The translations under genes were made by a program, and so were the position numbers. The notes under the pieces are model-generated. The model saw only the letters and a program-made list of their open reading frames with translations. It was not told the DNA's origin and searched no databases. Of a DNA stretch of 34,408 bases, positions 7,402-14,675 are shown in pieces. The DNA is taken from assembly GCA_937928195.1 (NCBI GenBank), contig CALEYZ010000009.1, positions 1-34,408 on the forward strand. Reading direction: 5' to 3'. The stretch is from an uncultured Limnohabitans sp. Its GTDB lineage: Bacteria > Pseudomonadota > Gammaproteobacteria > Burkholderiales > Burkholderiaceae_C. Every line of letters starts with the position of its first letter. Position 1 is the stretch's first letter.

Positions 7402-8664
7402 ATGGCACTGATCGTTCACAAATACGGCGGCACTTCCATGGGCTCCACAGAGCGCATTCGAAATGTGGCCAAACGCGTCGCCAAATGGGCACGGGCTGGC
7501 CACCAAATGGTGGTGGTGCCTAGCGCCATGAGCGGCGAAACCAATCGCTTGCTGGGCTTGGCCAAAGAATTGGCACCTGCCAAGACCAACACGGCCTACG
7601 ACCGCGAACTCGACATGCTGGCCTCAACAGGCGAGCAAGCGTCTTCTGCTTTGTTGGCCATTGCCTTGCAATCTGAAGGCATGCAGTCTGTCAGCTACGC
7701 TGGTTGGCAAGTACCGATCAAAACCAACAGCGCGTTTACCAAGGCTCGCATCGAATCGATTGACGACGTTCGCGTTCGCAAAGATTTGGCCGCAGGCCGC
7801 GTGGTCATTGTGACGGGCTTCCAGGGTGTCGACCCTGATGGCAACATCACCACCTTGGGCCGTGGCGGCTCAGACACCTCTGCAGTTGCAGTGGCTGCGG
7901 CCATGAAGGCCGACGAATGCCTGATCTATACCGACGTGGACGGTGTGTACACCACCGACCCACGCGTGGTGCCTGAGGCCCGTCGCCTCACCACCGTGAG
8001 CTTTGAAGAGATGCTCGAGATGGCATCGCTCGGCTCCAAAGTTTTGCAAATTCGCTCGGTTGAATTTGCGGGCAAATACAAAGTGCCCATGCGTGTGTTG
8101 TCTAGCTTCACACCTTGGGACATCGACATCAATGAAGAAGCCAAATCTGGCACGCTGATCACTTTTGAGGAAGACGAAAAAATGGAACAAGCCGTAGTCT
8201 CCGGCATTGCCTTTAACCGCGATGAAGCCAAAATTTCTGTGCTGGGCGTGCCCGACAAGCCAGGCATTGCTTACCAAATCTTGGGTGCTGTGGCCGATGC
8301 CAACATCGAAGTCGACGTGATCATTCAAAACTTGAGCAAAGACGGCAAGACCGACTTCAGCTTCACCGTGCACCGCAATGATTTTGCGCGCACCATGGAC
8401 TTGCTCAAAGAAAAAGTGGTGCCTGCATTGGGCGCCACCGAAGTCAGCGGCGACGCCAAGATTTGCAAAGTGTCCATCGTGGGCATTGGCATGCGCAGCC
8501 ACGTGGGCATTGCCAGCAAGATGTTCCGCGCCTTGAGCGAAGAGGGCATCAACATCCAGATGATCTCCACGTCAGAAATTAAAACTTCGGTGGTGATCGA
8601 CGAGAAATACATGGAATTGGCCGTTCGTGCGCTGCACAAGGCGTTTGACCTCGACCAAGCCTGA
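7402..8664 (+). CDS. lysC: Aspartate kinase (monofunctional, with ACT domains)
   Basis: Phosphorylates L-aspartate with ATP, the first step toward lysine, threonine, methionine and diaminopimelate. The 420-residue protein has the amino acid kinase domain first: VHKYGGTSMGS (5-15), GEQASSALLAIAL, LGRGGSDTSAVAVAAAM (153-169) and YTDVDGVYTTDPRVVP. Two ACT regulatory domains follow: ISVLGVPDKPGIAYQILGAVADANI (about 276-300) and VSIVGIGMRSHVGIASKMFRALSEEGINIQMISTSE (about 357-392, where feedback effectors bind). The architecture is that of lysine/threonine-inhibited single-function kinases such as in Pseudomonas and Corynebacterium. It is preceded by its own promoter and its TGA stop forms part of the extended -10 of the next gene, tRNA-Ser. 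Confidence 0.97.
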   Translation: MALIVHKYGGTSMGSTERIRNVAKRVAKWARAGHQMVVVPSAMSGETNRLLGLAKELAPAKTNTAYDRELDMLASTGEQASSALLAIALQSEGMQSVSYAGWQVPIKTNSAFTKARIESIDDVRVRKDLAAGRVVIVTGFQGVDPDGNITTLGRGGSDTSAVAVAAAMKADECLIYTDVDGVYTTDPRVVPEARRLTTVSFEEMLEMASLGSKVLQIRSVEFAGKYKVPMRVLSSFTPWDIDINEEAKSGTLITFEEDEKMEQAVVSGIAFNRDEAKISVLGVPDKPGIAYQILGAVADANIEVDVIIQNLSKDGKTDFSFTVHRNDFARTMDLLKEKVVPALGATEVSGDAKICKVSIVGIGMRSHVGIASKMFRALSEEGINIQMISTSEIKTSVVIDEKYMELAVRALHKAFDLDQA

Positions 8665-8670
8665 TATAAT
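8662..8670 (+). promoter_or_regulatory. Extended -10 promoter of tRNA-Ser
   Basis: TGA-TATAAT: a perfect TATAAT (8665-8670) preceded by the TGn of an extended -10, here supplied by the lysC stop codon. A TTGACC (8645-8650) inside lysC is a possible -35 but the spacing of 14 bases is short. Transcription would begin about 8677, a few bases before the tRNA. Confidence 0.65.
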
Positions 8671-8681
8671 TTTCGAGTGCT

Positions 8682-8774
8682 GGAAACGTGACCGAGTGGC
8701 CGAAGGTGCTCCCCTGCTAAGGGAGTATGGGGTGTAGAGCCTCATCGAGGGTTCGAATCCCTCCGTTTCCGCCA
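8682..8774 (+). tRNA. tRNA-Ser (anticodon GCU)
   Basis: A 93-base class II tRNA. The acceptor arm GGAAACG (8682-8688) pairs with CGTTTCC (8764-8770), followed by discriminator G and an encoded CCA (8772-8774). The anticodon stem CTCCC/GGGAG encloses the loop CTGCTAA with anticodon GCT, which reads AGC/AGU serine codons. The T arm is GAGGG-TTCGAAT-CCCTC, and a long variable arm precedes it, as expected for serine tRNAs. Confidence 0.98.
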
Positions 8775-8783
8775 GCACAACCT

Positions 8784-8803
8784 AAAACCTCCAAAGAGGT
8801 TTT
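8784..8803 (+). terminator. Hairpin downstream of tRNA-Ser (first of two)
   Basis: A perfect 8-base-pair stem, AAAACCTC and GAGGTTTT with loop CAAA, starting 9 bases after the tRNA. The run of T within the 3' arm gives it terminator character in both directions. Confidence 0.6.
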
Positions 8804-8808
8804 GCAAC

Positions 8809-8830
8809 AAGCCCCGCAAGGGGCTTTTTT
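8809..8830 (+). terminator. Rho-independent terminator after tRNA-Ser (second hairpin)
   Basis: Stem AAGCCCC/GGGGCTT with a GCAA tetraloop (8809-8826), directly followed by further T residues to 8830. This is a textbook intrinsic terminator separating the tRNA from the carboxypeptidase gene. Confidence 0.85.
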
Positions 8831-8897
8831 GTTGTTTGCGCCATGGATTTTTTTTCACCTGATCGGTGACAATTGCGGCACTGCTTTTTAAAACGCC

Positions 8898-10160
8898 ATG
8901 AACATCCATACCCCTTCCCAAATTTCCATCGTCTGTGCCATCGCTTTGGCCTCCGTGTTTGCCACGCCCCTGTCGTTCGCGGCCAAACCGCATGCTGCAA
9001 AACATGTGGCCGCCCAAAAAGCGCAGAGCACTAAAAAGTCGGAGGCATCCGCCAACGCTGTGCCACCTTTGGCCGCGCAAGATTCTTTGGCACCCAACGC
9101 CCCGGCACTGGCTGCCAAAGCTTGGCTCTTGATGGACTTTGATTCTGGCGAGTTGTTGGCCTCTGCCAATGTGGACGAGCCTCTGCCGCCTGCATCGCTC
9201 ACCAAGATGATGACCAGTTACATCGTTGAGCAAGCGTTGCGCTCCGGTAAATTAAAGCCAACCGATTTGGTCACGGTCAGCCAAAACGCTTGGTGCCGCG
9301 GCACCAACACCGAGTCGTGCATGTACTTGCCCTTGAACAGCCAGGCAACGGTGATCGACATCTTGCGCGGCATCATTGTGCAGTCGGGCAACGATGCGTC
9401 CAAGGCCATCGCCGAGCACATGGCGGGCTCGGAAGAAGGCTTTGCCAAGTTGATGAATGCCGAAGCGCAAAAGCTGGGCATGACCAAAACAAACTTCGTG
9501 AACCCCACGGGTTTGCCTGATCCTGCGCACAAATCTTCTGCGCGCGATCTGGCCATTTTGGCGCGTGCCATCATTCGCAACAGTGCAGACTATTACGCCA
9601 TCTATGCAGAGCGTGAGTTCAAGTACAACGGCATCAAGCAGGGCAATCGCAATGCGCTGCTGTACACCGACCCCACAGTGGATGGCTTGAAAACAGGCCA
9701 CACGCAAGAGGCAGGTTTTTGCTTGGTCACGTCCTCAGTGCGCAATGGCATGCGCTTGATCACGGTGGTGTTGAATGCCGGCAGTGCTAAGTCACGTGCG
9801 GAAGAAACCAGAACATTGTTGGGTTGGGGCTTTGGCAGCTTTGAAAAAGTGACGCCGATTCAAGCCAATGCGGTGGTGAGTTCGGTCAAGGTTGGTTTTG
9901 GCAAAGCTGACACAGTGCCCGCGGTGTTAGAGACACCATGGTTGGTGACGGTGCCACGCGGTCAGCAAGTTCAAACGGCGGTGGAAGTCAAGGCAGGTCT
10001 TGAGGCGCCGTTGACCAAAGGGGCTGTGGTGGGTAAGGTGGTTGCCACTTCGAATGGCAAGACTGTGAGCGAGGCACCTTTGGTGGCGCAGTTGGATGTG
10101 GAACGTTCTGGGTTGTTGTTGCGTGGGTGGCAGCATGTGACCAAGTTGTTTGGTAAGTGA
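8898..10160 (+). CDS. D-alanyl-D-alanine carboxypeptidase (PBP5/6 type, peptidase S11)
   Basis: Removes the terminal D-Ala from peptidoglycan pentapeptides in the periplasm. The 420-residue protein begins with a signal peptide (residues 1 to about 29, ending LSFAAK) and an Ala/Lys-rich linker. The penicillin-binding triad is complete: SLTK (100-103, with nucleophile Ser100 and Lys103), SGN in VQSGNDASKA (about 160) and KTG in DGLKTGHTQEAG (about 264). The C-terminal region (about 310-395) fits the PBP5 beta domain, and the terminal GLLLRGWQHVTKLFGK is suited to be the amphipathic membrane anchor. The family symbol could be dacA or dacC; sequence alone does not decide. Its stop overlaps within 3 bases of the S9 peptidase start. 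Confidence 0.95.
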   Translation: MNIHTPSQISIVCAIALASVFATPLSFAAKPHAAKHVAAQKAQSTKKSEASANAVPPLAAQDSLAPNAPALAAKAWLLMDFDSGELLASANVDEPLPPASLTKMMTSYIVEQALRSGKLKPTDLVTVSQNAWCRGTNTESCMYLPLNSQATVIDILRGIIVQSGNDASKAIAEHMAGSEEGFAKLMNAEAQKLGMTKTNFVNPTGLPDPAHKSSARDLAILARAIIRNSADYYAIYAEREFKYNGIKQGNRNALLYTDPTVDGLKTGHTQEAGFCLVTSSVRNGMRLITVVLNAGSAKSRAEETRTLLGWGFGSFEKVTPIQANAVVSSVKVGFGKADTVPAVLETPWLVTVPRGQQVQTAVEVKAGLEAPLTKGAVVGKVVATSNGKTVSEAPLVAQLDVERSGLLLRGWQHVTKLFGK

Positions 10161-10162
10161 GC

Positions 10163-12288
10163 ATGTCGTTCGGTCGTCGCTGTACGCTTGGTGCAGTCAC
10201 ACTGTTGTGCGCATTTTTTGCAAAGGCCCAGCCTGTGAATCCAGCTTTCAACGACCCTTATCTGTGGCTAGAAGAGGTGCAGGGCGACAAAGCCTTGGCC
10301 TGGGTGCGCGAGCGCAATGCCGTGTCCACATCGCTGCTGCAGTCGCAGCCCATGTTTGCAGACAACCAAGCCAAAGTGTTGGCGGTGCTCAACAACCGCG
10401 ATCAAATTCCAGGCGTCACGCGCAGGGGTGATTATTTCTACAACTTCTGGCGCGATGCCAAGAATACACGCGGCCTGTGGCGCCGCACCACCTTGGCCGA
10501 GTACCGCAAAGCACAGCCGCAGTGGGACGTGTTGTTGGACCTCGATGCGCTAGGCAAAACCGAAAATGAAAACTGGGTATGGGGTGGCGCCGACTGTTTG
10601 GCGCCCGATTACAACCGATGCCTCATCTCTTTGTCGCGCGGCGGCGCCGATGCCAAGGTAACCCGAGAGTTTGACATTGCCAAACGCGAGTTTGTCAAAG
10701 ACGGTTTTAACTTGCCAGAGGCCAAGTCGCAATTGGACTGGGTCGACCTCAACACCGTGTAGTCGGCACCGATTTCGGTCCAGGCAGCATGACCCAGAGC
10801 GGCTACGCACGTGTGATCAAACAATGGAAGCGTGGCACACCGTTGGCCCAGGCCGAGGTGGTGTTTGAAGGAAAAGACAGCGACGTGGCTGCGTTTGCCA
10901 GCGTCGACAAAACGCCCGGTTTTGAGCGCACCGTCTTTGGCCGATCGACAGATTTTTACAACACCGAAATGAGTTTGTGGGTGAAGGGCCAGTTGGTCAA
11001 AATCAACAAGCCCAGTGATGCGTCCTTGTCGTGGCAACGCGAGTGGGCGTTTTTGTTGCTCAAGCGTGACATGACTGTGGCCAACACCACTTACAAAAGC
11101 GGCAGCCTGTTGGCCATCCAATTTGACGACCTGATGCGCGGCCAACAGGCCTACCATGTGTTGTTTGAACCGACCGCTACACGCTCCTTGGCGCGCAGTG
11201 GGCCGGCCTTCACGCGGGACCATGTGCTGCTGAACATTTTGGACAACGTGGCGGGGCGCTTGGAGGCACTGCAATTTGTGGCAGGGCAGTGGCAGCGTCA
11301 AGAAGTCAAAGCGCCGAAGACAGGCACGCTCAGTGCCAGCAGCCTGCACGATCCGTTTGTCAAAAATGACCCGCTGGCCAATCACTACCTGATGTCGTAC
11401 CTTGACTTCTTAACACCCGCCAGTTTGTACCTTGGCCAGGTGGGCAGTGACGCGCGTGAGTTGCTCAAAAGCAACCCGGTCTTTTTTGATGCCCAAGGCA
11501 TGCGAACCGAGCAGCGATTTGCCACGTCCAAAGATGGCACCCAAGTGCCTTACTTTGTGGTCTACCCCCATAACTACAAAACAGATGGCACCAACCCCAC
11601 CGTGTTGTACGGCTATGGTGGTTTTCAAATTTCCATGGCACCGTTTTACAGTGGCGGCTGGGGTACCACGTGGTACCAGCGCGGCGGTGTGTTCGTGGTG
11701 GCCAACATTCGCGGCGGTGGTGAGTTTGGACCGTCTTGGCATCAAAGTGCCATCAAGCAAAACAAGCAAAAAAGTTACGACGACTTTGCGGCCGTGGCCG
11801 AAGACCTCATCAAGGCGGGCATCACCAAGCCACAACACTTGGGCATCATGGGGGGCAGCAATGGTGGCTTGTTGGTAGGTGCCGTCATGGTGCAGCGGCC
11901 AGAGTTGTTTGGTGCGGTGGTGTGCAGCGTGCCCTTGTTGGACATGCAGCGTTATCACAAGCTGCTGGCAGGCAACAGTTGGATGGCAGAGTATGGCAAC
12001 CCTGATAAGCCCGATGAGTGGGCCTACATCAGCCGCTACAGCCCGTATCAGAATGTGAAGCAAGGCGTGAAGTATCCCAAGGTGCTGTTGGCCACCTCCA
12101 CACGCGATGACCGCGTGCACCCTGGCCATGCGCGCAAGATGGCAGCGCGCATGATCGCGCAGGGGCACGATGTGCTGTACTACGAAAACATCGAAGGTGG
12201 TCATGGCGGCGCTGCCGACAATGCACAACGTGCCAACTTGGTGGCCATTGAAAACACCTTCTTGTGGACTGCCTTGGGCGGAAATTAA
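10163..12288 (+). pseudogene. S9A family peptidase (prolyl oligopeptidase-like), disrupted by a single frameshift
   Basis: Two frames together encode one prolyl oligopeptidase of about 709 residues. The first (10163-10762, 199 residues) has a signal peptide (FGRRCTLGAVTLLCAFFAKA) and the N-terminal part with DPYLWLEEVQGDKALAWV. It stops at TAG 10760-10762 after DWVDLNTV. In the next frame the sequence continues as VGTDFGPGSM at once, then the propeller and alpha/beta-hydrolase domain to 12288. Restoring one base at about 10760 (for example TTA for Leu) rejoins the usual motif. The catalytic triad is intact downstream: Ser in GGSNGGLL, Asp in STRDDRVHPGH and His in EGGHGGAA. Either a recent inactivating deletion or a sequencing error; the rest of the gene shows no decay. 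The downstream piece alone (ATG 10789) would lack signal and N-terminus. The stop codon lies in intergenic repeat copy A. Confidence 0.88.
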
Positions 12289-12315
12289 TGTTGCTCTGAC
12301 CCCCATTAATTTTTT
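12282..12315 (+). repeat. Intergenic repeat, copy A (perfect inverted repeat)
   Basis: AAATTAATG (12282-12290), then TTGCTCTGACCCC, then CATTAATTT (12304-12312), giving 9-base arms around a 13-base loop, followed by T residues. It includes the S9 peptidase stop codon and ends at the start codon of the RTX protease. The same core recurs at 14326, 18687 and, degenerate, 17796, always in the same orientation just after a plus-strand stop codon. It could act as a terminator; see the finding on this repeat. Confidence 0.7.
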
Positions 12316-14325
12316 ATGCCAATCAAGTATGGAACTGCGGGCAATGACAATCCTTTGAGGGGGACGTCGGGGAATGACTCGCTGTATGGCTTGGCGGGGG
12401 ATGACTTTATTCTCACCGAAGATGGCGAGGACTATGTTGAAGCAGGCGATGGCGACGACGAAGTCAATGGTTACGACGGCACGGGCGGTGCCTACACCTA
12501 CTACCCCGTGGTGGGCATCAAGACGATTCATGGTGGCAACGGCAATGACTTCATTGTGGGCGGTGCCGATGGTGATGCCTTGTATGGCGACGATGGCAAT
12601 GACCAGCTCTATGGCCGCAATGGCAAGGACATTTTGAGTGGCGGCTTGGGCGCAGACTACATGAACGGGGGACCGGGTGACGACACCTATTACGTGTCCG
12701 ACATTCACGATGTGATTGAAGACGCCTCGGGCAATGACACGGCCTACGTGGCCACCAGCTTTGTCAAAATTCCCAGCAGCATTGAGAAGGTGGTCTACAC
12801 CGATGGCGCGCAGGCCTTGCCGTATTGGGTGGACGCGTTGTTGCCAGACGAAGCCGCAGGCAATGCGTTTGACACCTTGCTGGGCAGCGCGCACACCTAC
12901 CTCTACACCTTTCCAAGCTCACTGCCCACGTACGATACCAACGTGAGTCATGATGTGGGCTTCAAAGCCTTCAGCACCGTGCAAATGGCCAGAGCCGAAG
13001 CGGCCTTGACCTACGTGTCGTCGGTCATTGATGTGCATTTTCAGAAAACCAACAACCCCGGTGTGTTGAACACGTTTGTGTTTGCCAACAACGATCAAGT
13101 GTCGTCCTCTGGATTCGGTAATTTTCCGGGCGACTACATGATTGGCAGCGATTTGTATTTTGACAATTCGTCGCTCAATGCCACCTTTGCCGATCGCACC
13201 TACGGCGCCTTAACCCTCATTCACGAGATCGGCCATGGCCTAGGTTTGGAACATCCCTTCTCGCATGCGCAAGCGGGCAGCAGCAACGTGTCCGACCCGC
13301 CATACCTGACGGGCGCCGAAGAGTCCACCGCGTGGACCGTGATGAGCTACAACGATTCATCGGCGCAATATTTTTTGAATTTCAGCCCCTTGGACATTGC
13401 CGCGCTGCAATACATCTACGGCCCCAGCAAAACCTCGCGCACCGGCAACGACAGCTACAAACTGACCGCCACAGAACCCAACTTCATTTGGGACGGCGCA
13501 GGCATCGACACCCTCGACGCCTCCGCCTTGAACCAAGGCGCCACCCTCTACCTCAGCCCCGGCTACTGGGGCTATGTGGGCAGCGCCAAAGCCACCACCA
13601 TCACCGCCCCAGGGCAGGTCACCGTCAACTTTGGCACTGCCATCGAGAACCTCACAGGCACTGCCTTCGCCGACAAGTTGTACGGCAACGAACTGGGCAA
13701 CCTGATGCTGGGCGGCATGGGCAACGACTGGCTAGAAGCTTGGGCTGGTGACGATACCTTGGTGGGCGGGCAGGGCGATGATCAACTGCAGGGCGGCACC
13801 GGCATCGACACCGCGCAATACAGCGGTACCTACGCCAACTACAACTTCACAGCCAGCGCCAATAGCTTCAGCGTCAAAGACAAACGCAGCAACGCCGACG
13901 GCATTGACGTCCTCACATCGGTCGAGCGCTTGAAATTTTCAGACAAATCTGTGGCCATCGACCTCGACGGCAACGCAGGCATCGTGGCCAAAGTCATTGG
14001 CGCCGTACTCGGCAGCGACGCCATCAAACTGTCCAACGTCGTCGGCATTGGATTGCGCTACGTCGACAACGGCATGAGCTACGCCGACCTGGGCTTGACT
14101 GCCTTGAATGCGGTGAGTGCCCTCACACCCGATGCCATTGTCTCCACCTTGTGGCGCAACGTCGTGGGCACGATCGCAACAGCCACTGACAAAGCCCCTT
14201 ATTTGAAAATGCTGGCCGATGGCACCCAACCCGGTGACCTGGTCATGTTGGCCGGTGACTTCTCTTTGAACATCAACAAAATTGGTTTGGTAGGCTTAGC
14301 CCAAACAGGCATCGAGTTCAGTTAG
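12316..14325 (+). CDS. Serralysin-like (M10) RTX zinc metalloprotease, secreted
   Basis: A 669-residue protein with no Sec signal peptide. It starts with RTX-type motifs (GTAGND, GTSGNDSLYG, residues 6-25) and a block of glycine/aspartate nonapeptides (GGNGNDFIVGGADGD, YGDDGNDQLYG, about 74-125). The protease core follows: HEIGHGLGLEHP (zinc ligands His303, His307, His313 and catalytic Glu304) and the Met-turn VMSYND (Met343, Tyr345). More RTX repeats lie at about 455-500 (GGMGNDWL, GDDTLVGGQGDDQL). The C-terminal ~130 residues (VDNGMSYADLGL to VGLAQTGIEF) resemble a tail common on RTX proteins of Comamonadaceae, reminiscent of DUF4214. Calcium would fold the repeats outside the cell after type I secretion. 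No transporter genes are in the window. RTX blocks on both sides of the protease differ from classical serralysins, which have them only C-terminally. Confidence 0.88.
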   Translation: MPIKYGTAGNDNPLRGTSGNDSLYGLAGDDFILTEDGEDYVEAGDGDDEVNGYDGTGGAYTYYPVVGIKTIHGGNGNDFIVGGADGDALYGDDGNDQLYGRNGKDILSGGLGADYMNGGPGDDTYYVSDIHDVIEDASGNDTAYVATSFVKIPSSIEKVVYTDGAQALPYWVDALLPDEAAGNAFDTLLGSAHTYLYTFPSSLPTYDTNVSHDVGFKAFSTVQMARAEAALTYVSSVIDVHFQKTNNPGVLNTFVFANNDQVSSSGFGNFPGDYMIGSDLYFDNSSLNATFADRTYGALTLIHEIGHGLGLEHPFSHAQAGSSNVSDPPYLTGAEESTAWTVMSYNDSSAQYFLNFSPLDIAALQYIYGPSKTSRTGNDSYKLTATEPNFIWDGAGIDTLDASALNQGATLYLSPGYWGYVGSAKATTITAPGQVTVNFGTAIENLTGTAFADKLYGNELGNLMLGGMGNDWLEAWAGDDTLVGGQGDDQLQGGTGIDTAQYSGTYANYNFTASANSFSVKDKRSNADGIDVLTSVERLKFSDKSVAIDLDGNAGIVAKVIGAVLGSDAIKLSNVVGIGLRYVDNGMSYADLGLTALNAVSALTPDAIVSTLWRNVVGTIATATDKAPYLKMLADGTQPGDLVMLAGDFSLNINKIGLVGLAQTGIEFS

Positions 14326-14356
14326 AAATTAATGTTGCTCTGACCCCAATTAAAAA
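14326..14356 (+). repeat. Intergenic repeat, copy B
   Basis: AAATTAATGTTG, CTCTGACCCC, AATTAAAAAA, identical to copy A over the core and beginning on the base after the RTX protease stop codon. The inverted-repeat arms are imperfect here. Confidence 0.7.
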
Positions 14357-14400
14357 AGCCCTTCGCTTGCTCAAATTGGTGGCAAGATACACAAAGTCCC

Positions 14401-14417
14401 TACTCATGCTGTGAGTA
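14401..14417 (+). promoter_or_regulatory. Short inverted repeat upstream of the DUF4266 module (possible operator)
   Basis: TACTCA-TGCTG-TGAGTA, a perfect 6-base dyad with a 5-base spacer, 27 bases before the start codon of the module's first gene. It sits where a promoter would be expected, but I could not assign convincing -35/-10 boxes, so an operator role is only a suggestion. Confidence 0.3.
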
Positions 14418-14444
14418 AAGAAGTTGTCATTTAGGACCTTGCCC

Positions 14445-14675
14445 ATGCGCACCAAAGTACCCGTCATCCTGACACTTGCAGCCACCCTCGTGGCCCTGCA
14501 AGCTTGCATGCACATCCAGCCCGTCGAACCCTGGCAAAAAGGCAACCTCGCCAAGCCCGAAATGACCTTTGACAGCGACCCCCTAGAACACGGTTTCAGA
14601 GAACACATCTACAGCAGCAAAGAAGGCTCAGCCGGTGGCTCGGGTGTCGGAGGAGGTGGCTGTGGCTGCAACTAA
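14445..14675 (+). CDS. DUF4266 small lipoprotein with Gly/Cys-rich C-terminal tail
   Basis: The product is 76 residues. It has a lipoprotein signal (MRTKVPVILTLAATLVALQAC, lipidated Cys21 after a somewhat atypical LQA box), a PWQKGNLAKPEM motif and an EHIYSSKEGSAGG motif, and it ends in GVGGGGCGCN. I recognise this as DUF4266, a family usually encoded directly before DUF3570. The function is unknown; the invariant tail with two cysteines suggests metal, disulfide or modification chemistry, which would fit the thioredoxin-like protein of the module, but this is inference. ATG 14445 follows an AGGA at 14433-14436; an earlier codon at 14424 lacks the lipobox at the right distance. Its last codons overlap the DUF3570 start, and they also form the Shine-Dalgarno of that gene. 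Confidence 0.88.
   Translation: MRTKVPVILTLAATLVALQACMHIQPVEPWQKGNLAKPEMTFDSDPLEHGFREHIYSSKEGSAGGSGVGGGGCGCN

Noticed and set aside
10755..10770. Programmed ribosomal frameshifting in the S9 peptidase
   Set aside because: No slippery heptamer or adjacent stem-loop is visible at the junction, and this family is not known to use frameshifting. A one-base deletion or sequencing error is simpler.
11410..12894. 494-codon open frame on the minus strand
   Set aside because: It is antisense to the S9 peptidase and the start of the RTX protease, both of which have clear motifs. Its own product is low-complexity His/Val/Ala-rich with no recognisable domain, typical of a GC-driven shadow frame.
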